Source: Marinomonas agarivorans
GTDB lineage: Bacteria > Pseudomonadota > Gammaproteobacteria > Pseudomonadales > Marinomonadaceae
NCBI GenBank assembly: GCA_002173415.2
Contig: NHNK02000013.1
Location: forward strand, 18,025 to 82,024
DNA: 64,000 nt
Direction: 5' to 3'
The position numbers were made by a program, and so were the translations under genes. Shown one piece after another: positions 36,467 to 44,520 of this stretch; within the stretch, counting starts at the first letter, position 1; each line of letters opens with the position of its first letter. A model generated the notes under the pieces. It saw only the letters and a program-made list of their open reading frames with translations, was not told the DNA's origin and did no database searches.

Positions 36467-36667
36467 ATGAGCTGTATTAATCAGTTGTCTTCTCACGCAA
36501 AAATAAATTTATTCACTTCTTTATTTTCTGAAAATTATTTCTTATGGATTGGCTCAGGCTTCTCTTACAACTTTGGTTTTGCAAGTTGGAGTGATGTGCT
36601 TGATGAAGTGCGCTTTAAGCTAAACTATCCCGCTAAAATAGATGTACGTTATCCATTAAAATTGTGA
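36467..36667 (+). pseudogene. Truncated SIR2-like protein, N-terminal fragment
   Basis: 66 codons with an AAGGA site. ENYFLWIGSGFSYNFGFASWSDVLDEVRF matches the opening of SIR2_2-type domains (hydrophobic strand, G-x-G-x-S, then P/a-S-W and a helix), where the loop binds NAD. Full-length proteins are several hundred residues. Here the frame stops shortly after, and the following 110 bp are AT-rich without continuation in any frame I can follow. SIR2-like domains are common in anti-phage NADases, so this may be the remnant of a lost defence gene. The match is short. Confidence 0.45.
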
Positions 36668-36785
36668 TCTATCTATAAGTGTTTTATATAAAAAACTGAT
36701 CAGATTTATAAAATCAATTAATTATATTTTTTACTTGATTCCACTTAAGCTAATTGTTATCGCAACGTAAATAAGGGGAACTAGG

Positions 36786-36917
36786 ATGAAAACGCTACTC
36801 AATTTTATCTCAGAGCACATTTTGTCTAACACTGACAAGTTAGAGTTAGATCAACGCACGTCTTGCAACTACACAAACAATTATTATGGTGATCAAGCAT
36901 GTCGTTGTAAGAAGTAA
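36786..36917 (+). CDS. 43-residue Cys-containing peptide
   Basis: An ATG with an AAGGGGAACTAGG stretch before it opens a 43-codon frame. The N-terminal half is MKTLLNFISEHILSNTDKL, then ELDQRTSCNYTNNYYG and DQACRCKK. It is leader-like and acidic in the middle, then rich in Cys, Thr, Asn and Tyr at the end. This resembles the leader-core layout of ribosomal peptide precursors, but no known family is recognised and no dedicated maturase is adjacent. A non-coding reading is possible. Confidence 0.45.
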   Translation: MKTLLNFISEHILSNTDKLELDQRTSCNYTNNYYGDQACRCKK

Positions 36918-36928
36918 CTATGGTGCAA

Positions 36929-36972
36929 AACGGCTCCTTTCAGTTTTGGTTATGACCAATCGACAGGAGCCG
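36929..36972 (-). terminator. Terminator downstream of proV
   Basis: Outer arms CGGCTCCT and AGGAGCCG enclose an inner TTGGTCATAACCAA hairpin. On the minus strand a TTTTG run follows. It lies about 50 bp after the proV stop; it may also end transcription of the small peptide gene. Confidence 0.6.
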
Positions 36973-37022
36973 AGCCGTGCTTTAGCTCGAATGAATACAG
37001 ACTGAACAAATATCGTCAGTTA

Positions 37023-38210
37023 CTAATTATTATATTCGAGCGTATCTGCCAGACTTTCTGGACTTAAATCACCTATATAGCGACCGTCTTCATTTAATAC
37101 CGGCAAGGCATAACGTGACTTCAATGCGTCCGAAATAGCTTCTTGCAATAACATTTCTGGCATTAAATTCGGAATTTTCGTAATGTCTTCCGTGATGATT
37201 TTGCCATCGGGTCTTACCTTAAGTGCTGCTTCTAGTTTGTTTCTGGTTAAAATGCCCTGAAAGCCTGTTTCTTCCCTCTCATAAAATAAATACCCTTGAG
37301 GGGGGAGAGCGGCAAAAGCGTCAGTAAGGCTATCTGTTGACACCACAGGTACAGATTGTTGCATGATGGTTTTCACTGGCACTGCTCTAGCGCGGTTTAC
37401 ATCTTTAACAAAGGCCTCTACGTAGTCGTCCGCTGGGTTGAGAAGAATGTCCACAGGTGTACCGATTTGTGAGATAACCCCATCTTTTAAAATCGCAATT
37501 CTATCGCCAATACGTAAGGCTTCGTCCAGATCATGGGTGATGAAAACAATGGTTTTATGCAGTGTTTTTTGTAGCTCTAATAGCTGCTCTTGCATCTCAC
37601 TGCGAATCAGTGGGTCCAAGGCGGAAAACGCTTCGTCCATTAGCAGAATGTCCGGGTCAGTACACAAGGCTCTTGCGAGTCCGACTCGTTGTTGTTGCCC
37701 GCCAGATAATTGGCTTGGATATTGTTTTTCATAGCCTGCTAAACCAACCGTTTCTAACCAAGTTTCGGCTTGTTTGGTTCGCTCTGCTAACGGAATTTTT
37801 TGTATTTGTAACCCATATGCTACGTTATCAACCACAGTACGGTGAGGGAGCAGGCCAAAGTGTTGAAATACCATTGACATTTTATGACGACGGAATTGAA
37901 TAAGCTGGTCTTTTGACAATGTCATTATATCTTGATTATCGACTTTAATTTGCCCTTCTGTTGGGTCAATAAGCCGATTAAAATGACGAATTAAGGTAGA
38001 TTTTCCTGAACCAGACAACCCCATAATTACAAAGATTTCACCAGGGTTGATGGTAAAATTAATATCACGTAAGCCAACCGTATGACCTGTTTCACTCAGA
38101 ATATCTTGTTTGGATTTACCCAGTTTTACTTGTTGCAATACTGTATTCGGCCTTTTGCCGAAGATTTTCGATAGATTACTAATTTCAATCTTTCCGCCTG
38201 ACTTACCCAT
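37023..38210 (-). CDS. proV: Glycine betaine/choline ABC importer ATPase
   Basis: A 395-residue ATPase with a leading segment (FGKRPNTVLQQV) typical of ProV/OpuAA. Walker A is GLSGSGKS, the signature LSGGQQQRVGLARA, Walker B ILLMDEAFSALDP. The C-terminus has two CBS motifs from about residue 275 that sense ionic strength or nucleotides. It overlaps proW by 8 bp and ends the proXWV operon. Osmoprotectant uptake fits a marine life style. Confidence 0.95.
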   Translation of the reverse strand: MGKSGGKIEISNLSKIFGKRPNTVLQQVKLGKSKQDILSETGHTVGLRDINFTINPGEIFVIMGLSGSGKSTLIRHFNRLIDPTEGQIKVDNQDIMTLSKDQLIQFRRHKMSMVFQHFGLLPHRTVVDNVAYGLQIQKIPLAERTKQAETWLETVGLAGYEKQYPSQLSGGQQQRVGLARALCTDPDILLMDEAFSALDPLIRSEMQEQLLELQKTLHKTIVFITHDLDEALRIGDRIAILKDGVISQIGTPVDILLNPADDYVEAFVKDVNRARAVPVKTIMQQSVPVVSTDSLTDAFAALPPQGYLFYEREETGFQGILTRNKLEAALKVRPDGKIITEDITKIPNLMPEMLLQEAISDALKSRYALPVLNEDGRYIGDLSPESLADTLEYNN

Positions 38211-39102
38211 GATGTTTGCCTCCTAGATGCTTCTGTGTGCGTTTGGCATAACTTTGGGAAACACGATCGAAAATAATCGCCAAGGCAACAATGGCCAGAC
38301 CATTTAATAATCCTAACGTGAAGTATTGGTTAGTGATGGACTTGAGTACAGGTTGTCCTAAACCATTTACGCCGATCATGGAGGCAACCACGACCATGGC
38401 AAGTGCCATCATAATGGTTTGATTGATACCTGCCATTATGGTTGGCATGGCAAGTGGAATTTGCACCCCAATTAACTTTTGGCGGTTGGTAGCGCCAAAG
38501 GCGGTAGCGGCTTCTAAAATTTCTTTATCAACCAGACGAATACCTAAATTGGTTAAACGTATCACTGGGGGAACCGCATAAATAACAACGGCGATGACAC
38601 CAGGAATTTTGCCGATCCCAAGTAACATAACAACAGGGATAAGGTATACAAAGGCTGGCATGGTTTGCATAACATCCAATATAGGCGTAATGATTTTTTG
38701 CATACGATCCGAACGAGACATAATAATCCCCGTCGGGACACCTATTATAATAGAAAGTAGTGTACAGACGGTAATAATACTAAGGGTGCGCATTGTGTTG
38801 TCCCACATGCCAAAAATACCGATAGCAAGTAGGGCTGCTGCAACGCCAAGGCAGAGTTTTTTTGATCGGGTGGCAAAAAACACAATTCCTAAAATAGCTG
38901 CCATAGTTAACCACCATGGGCTATTAAGCAATAGTTTTTCAAACCACACTAAAAATGAAAGAAGCGGATCAAAGAAGCTTTCAATGACATCACCATAACT
39001 ACGAGAAAAATCTCGATAGGCACCGTCAAGTGTTTTTTTAATCATTGTTAGATCGCGCCGATCTAACTGCGGGAAAGTGGTTAACCATGAATCACTGGAC
39101 AT
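38203..39102 (-). CDS. proW: Glycine betaine/choline ABC importer permease
   Basis: A 299-residue permease. Several membrane segments surround the EAA-like loop EAATAFGATNRQKLIGVQIPLAMP. TPILDVMQTMPAFVYLIPVVMLLGIG is highly typical of ProW/OpuAB. It sits between proX (145 bp upstream) and proV (8-bp overlap). Confidence 0.95.
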   Translation of the reverse strand: MSSDSWLTTFPQLDRRDLTMIKKTLDGAYRDFSRSYGDVIESFFDPLLSFLVWFEKLLLNSPWWLTMAAILGIVFFATRSKKLCLGVAAALLAIGIFGMWDNTMRTLSIITVCTLLSIIIGVPTGIIMSRSDRMQKIITPILDVMQTMPAFVYLIPVVMLLGIGKIPGVIAVVIYAVPPVIRLTNLGIRLVDKEILEAATAFGATNRQKLIGVQIPLAMPTIMAGINQTIMMALAMVVVASMIGVNGLGQPVLKSITNQYFTLGLLNGLAIVALAIIFDRVSQSYAKRTQKHLGGKHHG

Positions 39103-39247
39103 TGAAAATATTACCTTTATGGGGCCTGCAACAAGCGTATGATTTTTATACTTGTTGCAAGCTGGTGCAGATAAATTCTCTGCACATCCTAATTTGCTGT
39201 AAGGGCTCTCTAAGAATAGAACAGATGAAGTAAATCAGCGGCGCAAA

Positions 39248-40264
39248 TTACAGCGCAGCTTTTATTTTTTCTGCCGCGTCTGCGGAAACCCATTCACGCC
39301 AAATGGATTCGTAGTTAGTCAGAAAATGCTCTGCGGCAATGCTGCCTTCTGCTTGGTTATCTTCCATCCATGCGAGTAATTTATTCATTGTTTGATTGGT
39401 AAATGCCCGTTTTGTTATGTATTGGTAGGCCGCCGCTTCTTGCGAGGCAAAGCGCTCTGTTGTTACCGAAACAACCAATGCTGGTGGGTACATGGTTGGT
39501 TTAGGATTAGCACAACCTTCTTGGGTGATACACTGTTTGTAATGTTGCTCATTCACACCTGTACCAAAGTCCACTTTTACCATTTCATATTTACCCAGTA
39601 CGGCGGTTGGCGCCCAATAATAGCCTAACCAGCCTTTTTTTCTTTCATAGGCTTTTGCAATAGAGCCAGATAGACCGGCACCAGAGCCTGAGTTGACGAG
39701 TTCAAAACCGTGGTTTTCCATATCTAAAGCGGTAAAAAGATTAGCCGCTGATATTTCACAATTCCAACCTGGAGGACAGTTATAAAAAGCCGCTAGCTCA
39801 TCGTCTTCGGGATGTTCAAATAGGTCGGGACGTTTAAGTACACCTTCGATAGTGGCAAGTGATGGATATTGATCGACAAGGTATTTTGGTAGCCAGAAAC
39901 CCTCTTCGCCACCATCCGATAAGGATTTACCAGCAAAGCGTAGGCGTTTTTCTTTTACACCTTGCTCCAAGGGCTTCAACATGGAGTTGGCCCATAACTC
40001 AGGTGCGATGTCCGGTTCGCCTTTTTCTAACATGGATGTTCCTGTTGGCATTGTGTCACCAGGAATTAGCTCAGCATTACAACCATAGCCTTCACTCAGG
40101 ATAAACTGGTCAACGTTAGCAATGAGTGATGCTGAGCTCCAATTCATGTCAGCAATGGTGACATCGCCGCAATCGGCAGCAGACACTGTAGACGTTAATA
40201 AAGGTAAACTGATCGATAAAATACCCGTAGTTAGGAAAGTGCGGTGGTGCTTAGTAATAGACAT
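39248..40264 (-). CDS. proX: Glycine betaine/choline ABC importer binding protein
   Basis: A 338-residue periplasmic protein with a signal peptide ending at TVSAA. The aromatic residues that box the trimethylammonium head group are available in IADMNWSSASL, APELWANSM and GWLGYYWAPT. The start at 40264 has AAGGAAT eight bases upstream; an in-frame extension of 51 codons before it would bury the signal peptide. First gene of proXWV; the longer gap after it, without a T-run hairpin, is usual for this operon. Confidence 0.93.
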   Translation of the reverse strand: MSITKHHRTFLTTGILSISLPLLTSTVSAADCGDVTIADMNWSSASLIANVDQFILSEGYGCNAELIPGDTMPTGTSMLEKGEPDIAPELWANSMLKPLEQGVKEKRLRFAGKSLSDGGEEGFWLPKYLVDQYPSLATIEGVLKRPDLFEHPEDDELAAFYNCPPGWNCEISAANLFTALDMENHGFELVNSGSGAGLSGSIAKAYERKKGWLGYYWAPTAVLGKYEMVKVDFGTGVNEQHYKQCITQEGCANPKPTMYPPALVVSVTTERFASQEAAAYQYITKRAFTNQTMNKLLAWMEDNQAEGSIAAEHFLTNYESIWREWVSADAAEKIKAAL

Positions 40265-40343
40265 AATGAATTCCTTCGTTTGTACGAAAAATGAATGAAG
40301 GAAGTTCCATAATTTAGCAAACGAAAATAAAATGTTTGATAAG

Positions 40344-41786
40344 TTATAGACCCTCGTTTTGCTTTGTGATTTTCTCAAAAGCAGAAATAGCATGCGTTCT
40401 CGCTTGCTTATAGTCAACTATTGTTCTTGGGTAATTTGTTAATTGCCTTTGTTCCTCTGTTGGATTATGAATGCTTTTATTGTCTAAGATTGCCAGTTCA
40501 GGCAGAAAGCGACGGATAAATTGTCCTTCTGGGTCAAACTTTTCTGATTGACGTAAAGGGTTAAATACACGGAAGTAGGGCACCGCGTCGCAACCGGTAG
40601 ATGCGCTCCATTGCCAGCCACCATTATTGGCGGCAAAGTCTCCGTCTATTAGGTTTTGCATAAAGAAGCGTTCGCCTTTACGCCAGTCAATAAAAAGCAA
40701 CTTTGTTAGAAAGCTAGCGCTTATCATGCGTAATCTATTATGCATCCAGCCTGTTTGTTTAAGTTGTCTCATAGCGGCATCCACAATAGGGAAGCCGGTT
40801 TTACCATCGCACCACGCCTGAAATACTTCTTCATCCTCATTCCATTTTATTTGCTCGGTATTGTCTTTAAAAGCTTGATGGCGAGAAAGTGCAGGGAAAT
40901 GCCACATAAGTTGTTTATAAAAATCTCGCCATGCCAATTCCCTTAACCAGTCGTTCTCTCGCCAGTCCTGTCCTTGGTCTGCACACTCAAGTTGGATTAG
41001 GTTGAGCAAATAGCGTGGCCCTATCATACCTAGAGCAAGATAAGGAGAAAGTGTGCTGGTGCCCGCAACAGCAGGAATATCTCGCTGTGATGGATACGCT
41101 GCCATTTTAGCATGGCAGAATTGGATGATCTTTTGATCCAGTTCAGTGTAGGAGAGAGCCCATAAATCCTGACGATATTCTTTTTTGAGTGAGGTTATCT
41201 TGTTTACTATGTCAGATGTTTGCTCTGTTAGTGCTACAGAATACCTATTTGCATCGTTATGTGGCTGCTTTTGTGGCGCTGGTATAACCCTGTTATCTTG
41301 CCCTTGAAGTTGTTGAAGCCACTTTTTATAGAAAGGGGTAAACACTCTAAATGGCAAACCTTGTTGGTTGTAGATCGGCATAGGCAGAAATAGATCCCAG
41401 CCATAGACATGAGTACGGATGCCTAAATCCGTCAACGACTCCAGCACTTTTTGGTCTCGTTGCTGCTCGTGTAAAGGAATTTCTCTGTGTAGCCAAATAT
41501 CTGTAAATTGGTGTTGCTGGCAAAAACGTGTCAATACATTGTCACATTGATGGAAGAAATCACATTCAATTATATGCAACGGGATATTCAATGCATTCAA
41601 ATCGTTGGCTAATGCCAATAGGGCATCTAGCTTTAAGCCAATTTTAGCGGCGGACTCGTCATGTTGGCGCCATTGGGCTTGGCAGACAATGAATAGCGCT
41701 TCAGAAGGGCCTTGTTGGCAGGCATGGGTGATAATGGGATTGTCTTCTAGGCGCAAATCATTACGCAACCAAATCAGGTTTTTCAA
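40344..41786 (-). CDS. phrB: Deoxyribodipyrimidine photolyase (CPD class I)
   Basis: A 480-residue flavoprotein that repairs cyclobutane pyrimidine dimers with blue light. It has an N-terminal antenna-binding domain (LIWLRNDLRLEDNPI) and the FAD domain with TGFPIVDAAMRQLKQTGWMHNRLRM and DGDFAANNGGWQWSASTGCDA, which include the Trp electron-transfer chain. Length is normal. It is the first of a light-linked group transcribed in the same direction as RudS, GNAT and BLUF genes upstream. Confidence 0.97.
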   Translation of the reverse strand: MKNLIWLRNDLRLEDNPIITHACQQGPSEALFIVCQAQWRQHDESAAKIGLKLDALLALANDLNALNIPLHIIECDFFHQCDNVLTRFCQQHQFTDIWLHREIPLHEQQRDQKVLESLTDLGIRTHVYGWDLFLPMPIYNQQGLPFRVFTPFYKKWLQQLQGQDNRVIPAPQKQPHNDANRYSVALTEQTSDIVNKITSLKKEYRQDLWALSYTELDQKIIQFCHAKMAAYPSQRDIPAVAGTSTLSPYLALGMIGPRYLLNLIQLECADQGQDWRENDWLRELAWRDFYKQLMWHFPALSRHQAFKDNTEQIKWNEDEEVFQAWCDGKTGFPIVDAAMRQLKQTGWMHNRLRMISASFLTKLLFIDWRKGERFFMQNLIDGDFAANNGGWQWSASTGCDAVPYFRVFNPLRQSEKFDPEGQFIRRFLPELAILDNKSIHNPTEEQRQLTNYPRTIVDYKQARTHAISAFEKITKQNEGL

Positions 41787-41829
41787 ACGTCTTCCTATTA
41801 GAAATTAATACGACAGATAGAAAATAAAA

Positions 41830-42828
41830 CTATAAATTGCTACGTATACCCAGTGCTGCTGGATACGGTTCAAAGTAGCGTTGGGATTTAACATACTCAC
41901 TGCCATATTGATTTAAGTAATGGCGTAAAAGGGTCACTGGGGTGATCAAGGTGACTTCACCGCGACGATATTGGTGAATAACAGACTCAATGTCTTGTCG
42001 AATGCCACCGCTGACAGAACGTTTTAGATAGCCCAATAAATGCATAAGTACATTGCAATGGTTTTTACGGCTAGCTGGCTGTTTAAAGGCCTGCATTAAC
42101 TCAGCAAAGTAGATCTCTTTTAAGGTGTGTAAAGGCTGCTTTTTAGCATTGCTAAGTAGTCTACCAATATTTTTATAGGCTGATTGAGAATGCGCCATCA
42201 CTAAATATTTGTAACGACTGTGAAACTGTAGCAGGTCATGAAAATTGTCAGAAGTGGCTACTTGATGGCGAAACTCATGGTGAGCAAATACCCGCAGAAT
42301 AAAGTTTTCTCGCAATGCCGGATCATTTAAACGGCCATCTTCTTCAACCGGAAGTAATGGGTATTTATCCATTAATGCTTGGGTAAAAAGGCCTGCTGTA
42401 CGTTGCATGTGAGGATGGCCATTTTCTTGATAAATCTTGATGCGTTCCATGCCACAGCTTGGCGAGTTCTTCATAACAATGTAGCCATCAAGGTGGTCTA
42501 ACGTAGTTAGATGCTCACGGTAGCCTTCAACAAAAGTCTCAGTAACATCGGTATCAGAGTCTTTGGTATACACCATCTTTGGCGCATTAGGGTCACCTAT
42601 CAATCGTAATGTGGGTCTTGGCGTGCTAAATCCTGCGGCCACTTCAGGGCAAAACTTCTCGAACTGAAAATACTGGCTCAAGGTTTTTGTGCAATAAGAA
42701 GAATGACTATGGCCGCCGTTGAAACGTACATTGTCGCCTAACAAACAAGAACTAATACCAACAGAGATACGTCTTTCGCTTGTTTCGGTAGTCTGCCCAT
42801 CCGTATTTTGTGGTGTCATTATCTTCAT
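41830..42828 (-). CDS. rudS: DUF523-DUF1722 protein, RudS-like tRNA 4-thiouridine desulfidase
   Basis: A 332-residue fusion. DUF523 (TudS) occupies about residues 20-165 with the three cysteines that hold a [4Fe-4S] cluster: C28 in SSCLLG, C60 in FCPEV and C125 in NSPSCGMERI. DUF1722 follows (about 200-315). Such fusions remove sulfur from 4-thiouridine in tRNA, a near-UV sensor, so location between a photolyase and a BLUF gene makes sense. The ATG at 42828 has a GAGAG site, so the earlier in-frame ATG is not used here. Confidence 0.85.
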   Translation of the reverse strand: MKIMTPQNTDGQTTETSERRISVGISSCLLGDNVRFNGGHSHSSYCTKTLSQYFQFEKFCPEVAAGFSTPRPTLRLIGDPNAPKMVYTKDSDTDVTETFVEGYREHLTTLDHLDGYIVMKNSPSCGMERIKIYQENGHPHMQRTAGLFTQALMDKYPLLPVEEDGRLNDPALRENFILRVFAHHEFRHQVATSDNFHDLLQFHSRYKYLVMAHSQSAYKNIGRLLSNAKKQPLHTLKEIYFAELMQAFKQPASRKNHCNVLMHLLGYLKRSVSGGIRQDIESVIHQYRRGEVTLITPVTLLRHYLNQYGSEYVKSQRYFEPYPAALGIRSNL

Positions 42829-42910
42829 TTTCGTCACTCTCTTATTTACCCTGTTTATTACACTTTTCATAAAGAGTCGCGCTTATTAACTAATTCAACT
42901 AAGAACACTA

Positions 42911-43333
42911 TTAAAGAGCGCACTCTATTTTGTAGTACGGTTTGTTTTTCTTTATGAAGCGACCACTAATCGCTGCAAATCCGAATCTTTGGTAAAAAGG
43001 CATCGCAGTTTCACGCGCATCACACCACAGAGAAATAGCCTGCTTTTGCTTTAGTTCTGCAATGATAAAATTCAGTACCTTAGACCCTATACCTTGACTT
43101 TGATACTGCGTCAAAGTCGCAAATTTACGCAGTCGGAAACGGCCTGTTTCTTCTTGATAAATGGATGCCACGCATACAATCTCGTCACCTAAATAGCCAG
43201 CAATATGCAAAGCTGTCCCATCGCCGCTAACGATGCAGTTTTCCATTGGCTCGTCTGGCCATAAAACTTGGTGGCGTATTGGCAGTACCTCATTGAGCGT
43301 GGTGTATCGAATATCAAGTATAGTCGCTAACAT
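42911..43333 (-). CDS. GNAT-family acetyltransferase
   Basis: A 140-residue N-acetyltransferase of the ElaA/GNAT type. The acetyl-CoA loop is YQSQGIGSKVL (Q-x-x-G-x-G), and the end shows MPFYQRFGFAAISGRFIKK, the usual last strands. The substrate is unknown. It lies between the RudS-like and BLUF genes in the same direction. Confidence 0.88.
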   Translation of the reverse strand: MLATILDIRYTTLNEVLPIRHQVLWPDEPMENCIVSGDGTALHIAGYLGDEIVCVASIYQEETGRFRLRKFATLTQYQSQGIGSKVLNFIIAELKQKQAISLWCDARETAMPFYQRFGFAAISGRFIKKNKPYYKIECAL

Positions 43334-43520
43334 CGTTTTCTTATCTTTAATACGGTTTTATTTTAAATTTGGTTTACTAGGGATTTTATTTTAGAGGACC
43401 CATTAATAGCATTTTGCTTTGGCAAAAACTGGCACACTGATGTTACTTGATCTTTGTCAGATGTGCACAAACGTAAAAGACAACAAACGGAAAAGACAAT
43501 AGTATCAAGTGTCTATTTTT

Positions 43521-43605
43521 AGATTCTAAAGGGTTTTAGACTCTAAAAGGTTTTAGACTCTAAAAGGTTTTAGACTCTAAAAGGTTTTAGGAGCTAAGAG
43601 ATTTT
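43521..43605. repeat. Five tandem copies of a 17-bp unit
   Basis: The central three copies are identical, AGACTCTAAAAGGTTTT; the first (AGATTCTAAAGGGTTTT) and last (AGGAGCTAAGAGATTTT) are diverged. They lie just downstream of the BLUF gene stop. Spacers are absent, so this is not CRISPR. Confidence 0.95.
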
Positions 43606-43610
43606 AAGCG

Positions 43611-44054
43611 CTAAGACGCTTTTGAAGTCACACTTTTTTGCTGCTTTAGAATGCCTTTTAGCTCTAAAATCAGCCCGTGAGCACTGGAACCAGATATGGA
43701 ATAAGGGTCTAACGTATAGTTTGCTGTGAAATGAATATAAGCCGACTTTGTTAAATCAGACTCTGGTAAATAGCCCATTTGCCAACTTGGAAACTCTCTT
43801 TCGCTGATTTCTTGGTACGATAAAATCACAATGTCTTTATGCCTGCTATCGGATAAAATTGTATTGTAAGCCTTATTTACTTGATCTCGCCCACCCTCAA
43901 GACACTGTAAAAAATACTGCCTATTAAAATAGAGTAAACCGGTTAGACCGGCTTCGGCATTATTTCTTTTTGCTGACTCCATAATTGAATGAATGTCATC
44001 AACAACAAAACTATCACTAATAGTGCTGGTATAAATTAATTGAGTTAAATGCAT
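43611..44054 (-). CDS. BLUF-domain blue-light sensor protein
   Basis: A 147-residue stand-alone BLUF protein. The flavin-contacting Tyr8 is in LTQLIYTS, Asn32 and Gln50 lie in NNAEAGLTGLLYFNRQYFLQC, and FPSWQMGY carries the semi-conserved Trp and Met. BLUF proteins bind FAD non-covalently and shift hydrogen bonds when blue light is absorbed. No output domain is attached, so it must signal to another protein. AAAGGA precedes ATG at 44054. Confidence 0.95.
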   Translation of the reverse strand: MHLTQLIYTSTISDSFVVDDIHSIMESAKRNNAEAGLTGLLYFNRQYFLQCLEGGRDQVNKAYNTILSDSRHKDIVILSYQEISEREFPSWQMGYLPESDLTKSAYIHFTANYTLDPYSISGSSAHGLILELKGILKQQKSVTSKAS

Positions 44055-44066
44055 TTTCCTTTCCAC

Positions 44067-44520
44067 TTTCTGACCTATCTATAATTTAGTCTTAGGCTAT
44101 AAAGCCTGCAAGTTTCAATTTATCAGCCTTCTTTAGGGGGACTTATTAGCAATTTCTCTAACTTGATTTAAAGAAAAAGCGAACTATCGTCTATTTGAGG
44201 CAGAGTTATATAAAGAGCGATATAAATTGTTGAGAAAACAGTAAAAACAATGAAAGCTGAATGGATTTGTTTGTTTTTTTGCCGGTAAAAGATGTGATAA
44301 GCGGACTCTAAAAATAGTTTAACCTTATGATATTAAATTGTTTTTTTATTATGAGGTAAGCGTTTGCTTATTTTTGTTAGTAATTTTGATGGCTTTTGTC
44401 ATTGTGACATCAACGAGAATGAATAACTCTGTCTACCATATTTTCCACGACACTATTGTCGTGATGAGGTGTTGTAATAAGACGCTATTATGAGAAAAAG
44501 GACGCAAAGAGGTTACTATC
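44067..44520. promoter_or_regulatory. Long promoter region of the beta-oxidation genes
   Basis: About 450 bp without a gene between the BLUF gene and the acyl-CoA dehydrogenase gene. It contains two inverted repeats: TAAGCGTTTGCTTA at 44357-44370 and CACGAC-N6-GTCGTG at 44446-44463. Their size fits binding by dimeric TetR/GntR-like fatty-acid regulators. Which regulator binds is unknown. Confidence 0.5.

Noticed and set aside
43521-43605. Possible CRISPR array
   Set aside because: Units are 17 bp, directly adjacent, with no spacers and no cas genes.
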